From assembly GCA_036393295.1 (NCBI GenBank), contig DASWHF010000152.1, positions 1 through 8,756 on the forward strand: a stretch of DNA of 8,756 nt. The letters run 5' to 3'. Position 1 is the stretch's first letter. Every line of letters begins with the position of its first letter. The notes beneath the pieces were generated by a model, which was not told the origin of the DNA, ran no database searches, and saw nothing but the letters and a program-made list of their open reading frames with translations. Made by a program: the position numbers and the translations under genes. This DNA comes from DASWHF01 sp036393295 (GTDB lineage: Bacteria > Pseudomonadota > Gammaproteobacteria > Acidiferrobacterales > UBA6901). Below are positions 7,145 to 8,756 of this stretch, piece after piece.

Positions 7145-7543
7145 TTCTTGGGAAGACGATTCACGGCGCATAACGCCGACGCGCGCTGCGACGTCCACCC
7201 GGCAAACCGGAACATCGTAATGGTCCCAGCCGGATGCCGACCGCCGACAGCCATCACGGCTATGCGGCCGACGCGGGCGGCGTGGCCAGGGCATTTCGCC
7301 CGAACTGAAATCATTCCAGCTTTTTTTGTCGCGGCACCGGCATCCGTTGTTCCCCCGTTTCCCGCCACTGATCCGCGTTTTGGCGGCGCAGATCGGATAT
7401 CGATTTCCTTCTCCCCTGCGTTCCTCTATATGTTTGGTCGGCGTCGACACCCGCGCGGCCTGGCCCGCGCCGGCGGCGCACACCAGCGACGCGGTCGTTC
7501 CGAGTCGGTCCATCTCTTCAACCGCACCGTCCGCGCCTCAACC

Positions 7544-7552
7544 GGAAGAGGA
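7544..7552 (+). promoter_or_regulatory. Ribosome binding site of the Ig-repeat lipoprotein
   Basis: GGAAGAGGA lies eight bases before the ATG at 7561. It fixes the start of the lipoprotein gene, which has no stop codon in the window. Confidence 0.7.
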
Positions 7553-7560
7553 CTGGCTAC

Positions 7561-8756
7561 ATGTCTTGGGTTTCCAGCACCCCGCTTTGGCACCGAACCC
7601 TCACGCTCAGCGCGGCGCTGCTGCTTGGCGCGCTCGCGCTCGCCGGCTGCACCGCCGGCGACACAACGGGCGCGACCGTCATAGACCCGAATGCGCCGGC
7701 ACCGTCGCCCAGCCCCACGCCTCCCCCGCCGCAACCCACGCCCGCGCCGACGTTGAGCTTCGGCGCCAGCCCAACGTCGGTGGCGAGCGGCGCCACGGCC
7801 ACGCTCAGCTGGTCGTCCGCCAATGCGAGCGGCTGCACGGCGTCGGGTGCCTGGTCCGGCACCAAGGCGACCAGCGGCAGCCAGACCACGGCGGCGCTGA
7901 CGGCGACCGGCAATTTCTCGCTCACCTGCACCGGCGCGGGCGGCAGCGTCACCCAATCCGTGACCGTGACCGTCACCAGCACCCCGCCACCGCCTCCGGC
8001 GCCGACGCTGTCGCTGGCGGCCAGTCCGACGTCCGTCACCAGCGGCGGCGCCGCGAGTTTGAGCTGGTCGTCCACCAACGCTAGCGCCTGCACCGCGTCC
8101 GGCGGCTGGAGCGGCACCAAGGCGACGTCCGGCTCGCAGTCGACCGGCGCGCTGACCGCCAGCACCAATTATTCGCTCACCTGCACCGGCAGCGGCGGCA
8201 GCGTTACCCGTTCCGTAACCGTGAATGTGACCGCGCCGGCGCCGACGCTCAACCTGAGCGCGAGCCCGACGTCCGTCAGCAGCGGCGGCGGCGCGACCCT
8301 GTCCTGGTCCACGACCAATGCCACCGCGTGCACTGCGTCCGGCGGCTGGAGCGGCAGCAAGGCGACCTCAGGCTCGCAGTCGACCGGCGCCCTCAACGCC
8401 ACGACCAGTTACTCGCTCGCCTGTACCGGAAGTGGCGGGAGCGTGACGAAGTCGGTGACCGTTAGCGTGACGGCACCGCCGGTGCCGACGGTTTCCTTGA
8501 GCGCCAATCCAACCTCGGTCACCAGCGGCAACTCCTCGACCCTCACCTGGTCCAGCACCGACGCCACGAGCTGCACGGCGAGCGGCGCCTGGAGCGGCAC
8601 CAAGCCGGTGAGCGGCAGCGCCAACACCGGCGCCCTGACCGAGGCCACCAACACCTTCACCCTGAGCTGCACCGGCACGGGCGGCAGCACCAGCAAGTCG
8701 GTCACCGTGAACGTGACCGCCGCCGGCCAGGCGTTCGGCTTGGATTTCCAGGGCAA
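7561..8756 (+). CDS. Lipoprotein with proline-rich stalk and four Ig-like repeats (3' partial)
   Basis: The frame is open for 398 codons to the window end. The start is supported by a strong Shine-Dalgarno eight bases upstream and by a lipoprotein signal peptide: charged WHRT, hydrophobic LTLSAALLLGALALAG, lipobox LAGC with Cys at residue 30. The residues after Cys are TAGD, not the DD/DE inner-membrane retention type, so outer-membrane anchoring is likely. Residues about 43-63 form a Pro/Ala/Ser stalk. Then come four Ig-like units starting near residues 61, 146, 226 and 306. Each carries PTSV-x-SG, TLSWSS-N/D, CTASG-x-WSG and a second Cys in L-x-C-TG, 31-32 residues after the first (92/123, 177/208, 257/288, 338/370). 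One disulfide per domain is likely. A different region begins near residue 388 (AGQAFGLDFQG); the functional C-terminal domain, if any, lies outside. The role is probably surface display or adhesion; not established. Confidence 0.88.
   Translation, partial: MSWVSSTPLWHRTLTLSAALLLGALALAGCTAGDTTGATVIDPNAPAPSPSPTPPPPQPTPAPTLSFGASPTSVASGATATLSWSSANASGCTASGAWSGTKATSGSQTTAALTATGNFSLTCTGAGGSVTQSVTVTVTSTPPPPPAPTLSLAASPTSVTSGGAASLSWSSTNASACTASGGWSGTKATSGSQSTGALTASTNYSLTCTGSGGSVTRSVTVNVTAPAPTLNLSASPTSVSSGGGATLSWSTTNATACTASGGWSGSKATSGSQSTGALNATTSYSLACTGSGGSVTKSVTVSVTAPPVPTVSLSANPTSVTSGNSSTLTWSSTDATSCTASGAWSGTKPVSGSANTGALTEATNTFTLSCTGTGGSTSKSVTVNVTAAGQAFGLDFQG
7741..8721 (+). repeat. Four tandem Ig-like coding repeats of about 240 bases
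   Basis: The units are approximately 7741-7980, 7996-8235, 8236-8475 and 8476-8721. The first and second are separated by a short poly-proline linker (residues 142-146). Units 2 and 3 are nearly identical over about 53 bases (8098-8150 versus 8338-8390, three differences, offset exactly 240), while units 1 and 4 are more diverged. This indicates recent duplication or gene conversion of the central units. Confidence 0.85.

Larger units (their letters stand above)
6827..7560. other. Divergent intergenic region, 734 bases, no convincing gene
   Basis: This stretch separates the minus-strand sensor gene from the plus-strand lipoprotein gene and must hold both promoters. Open frames on both strands give low-complexity, Arg/Pro/Ala-rich or unrecognisable products without good start signals, so I call no gene. 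Visible elements are a near-perfect palindrome at 6932-6947, a 6-bp GC hairpin at 7076-7094 (CGGCGG/CCGCCG), a 10-base tandem repeat at 7125-7144, and a seven-T run at 7321-7327 after a weak imperfect stem (7306-7320). A TATATG-like -10 near 7427-7432 is possible for the lipoprotein gene but has no clear -35 partner. Confidence 0.5.

Noticed and set aside
6995..7513. Minus-strand open frame of 172 codons in the intergenic region
   Set aside because: I checked it as a possible small gene, but the composition is irregular, no domain is recognised and no start signal is evident.
6365..7684. Plus-strand open frame of 439 codons across the intergenic region
   Set aside because: It starts inside the antisense of a PAS domain and ends in a shifted frame of the lipoprotein gene; no family resemblance and no ribosome binding site.
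7557..8168. Minus-strand open frames opposite the lipoprotein repeats (also 8169-8402 and 8409-8756)
   Set aside because: They are the repetitive antisense of the Ig-like units; the plus strand has the signal peptide, lipobox and ribosome binding site.
7741..8721. Regular repeats as a possible CRISPR array
   Set aside because: The period is 240 bases, repeats are coding and diverged, and they translate as Ig-like domains.

Overview
The window is GC-rich proteobacterial DNA with long antisense open frames. The gene content (a nitrate-type ABC ATPase, an alginate-export-like porin, a PAS/GGDEF/EAL sensor and a lipobox protein with Ig-like repeats) suggests a Gram-negative gamma- or betaproteobacterium. 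The species cannot be named from what is visible.

Left part (1-1682): the 3' portion of a gene for a double ABC ATPase (two nucleotide-binding domains in one chain, NrtC/NrtD type) runs in from outside the window and ends at 1523. The 159-base gap after it is packed with RNA structure. I read it as an ANTAR-responsive leader: two adjacent hairpins with six-base loops, both carrying A at loop position 1 and G at loop position 4. The second is mutually exclusive with a long terminator-like hairpin followed by a U-rich stretch. This is the known architecture for nitrate-controlled antitermination by NasR-type ANTAR proteins, and it sits between nitrate-transport-like genes. It is the most interesting signal in the window.

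Junction (about 1941-1955): the leader is followed by the start of an outer-membrane porin gene, with a good ribosome binding site and signal peptide. The porin keeps only about 88 family-like residues and then runs into the antisense of the 3' end of a large convergent gene. That convergent gene likewise ends by reading antisense porin sequence. Both 3' ends are therefore broken at the same point, which means either a real deletion or rearrangement, or an assembly chimera.

Centre (1889-6826, minus strand): a 1645-residue soluble sensor protein with eight PAS domains, a GAF domain, an intact GGDEF domain with its RxxD inhibitory site, and an intact EAL domain. It is a candidate bifunctional enzyme of cyclic-di-GMP metabolism.

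Right part (6827-8756): a 734-base divergent intergenic region without a convincing gene precedes a plus-strand lipoprotein gene that runs off the window. It has a lipobox, a proline-rich stalk and four Ig-like repeats of about 80 residues, each with a cysteine pair.
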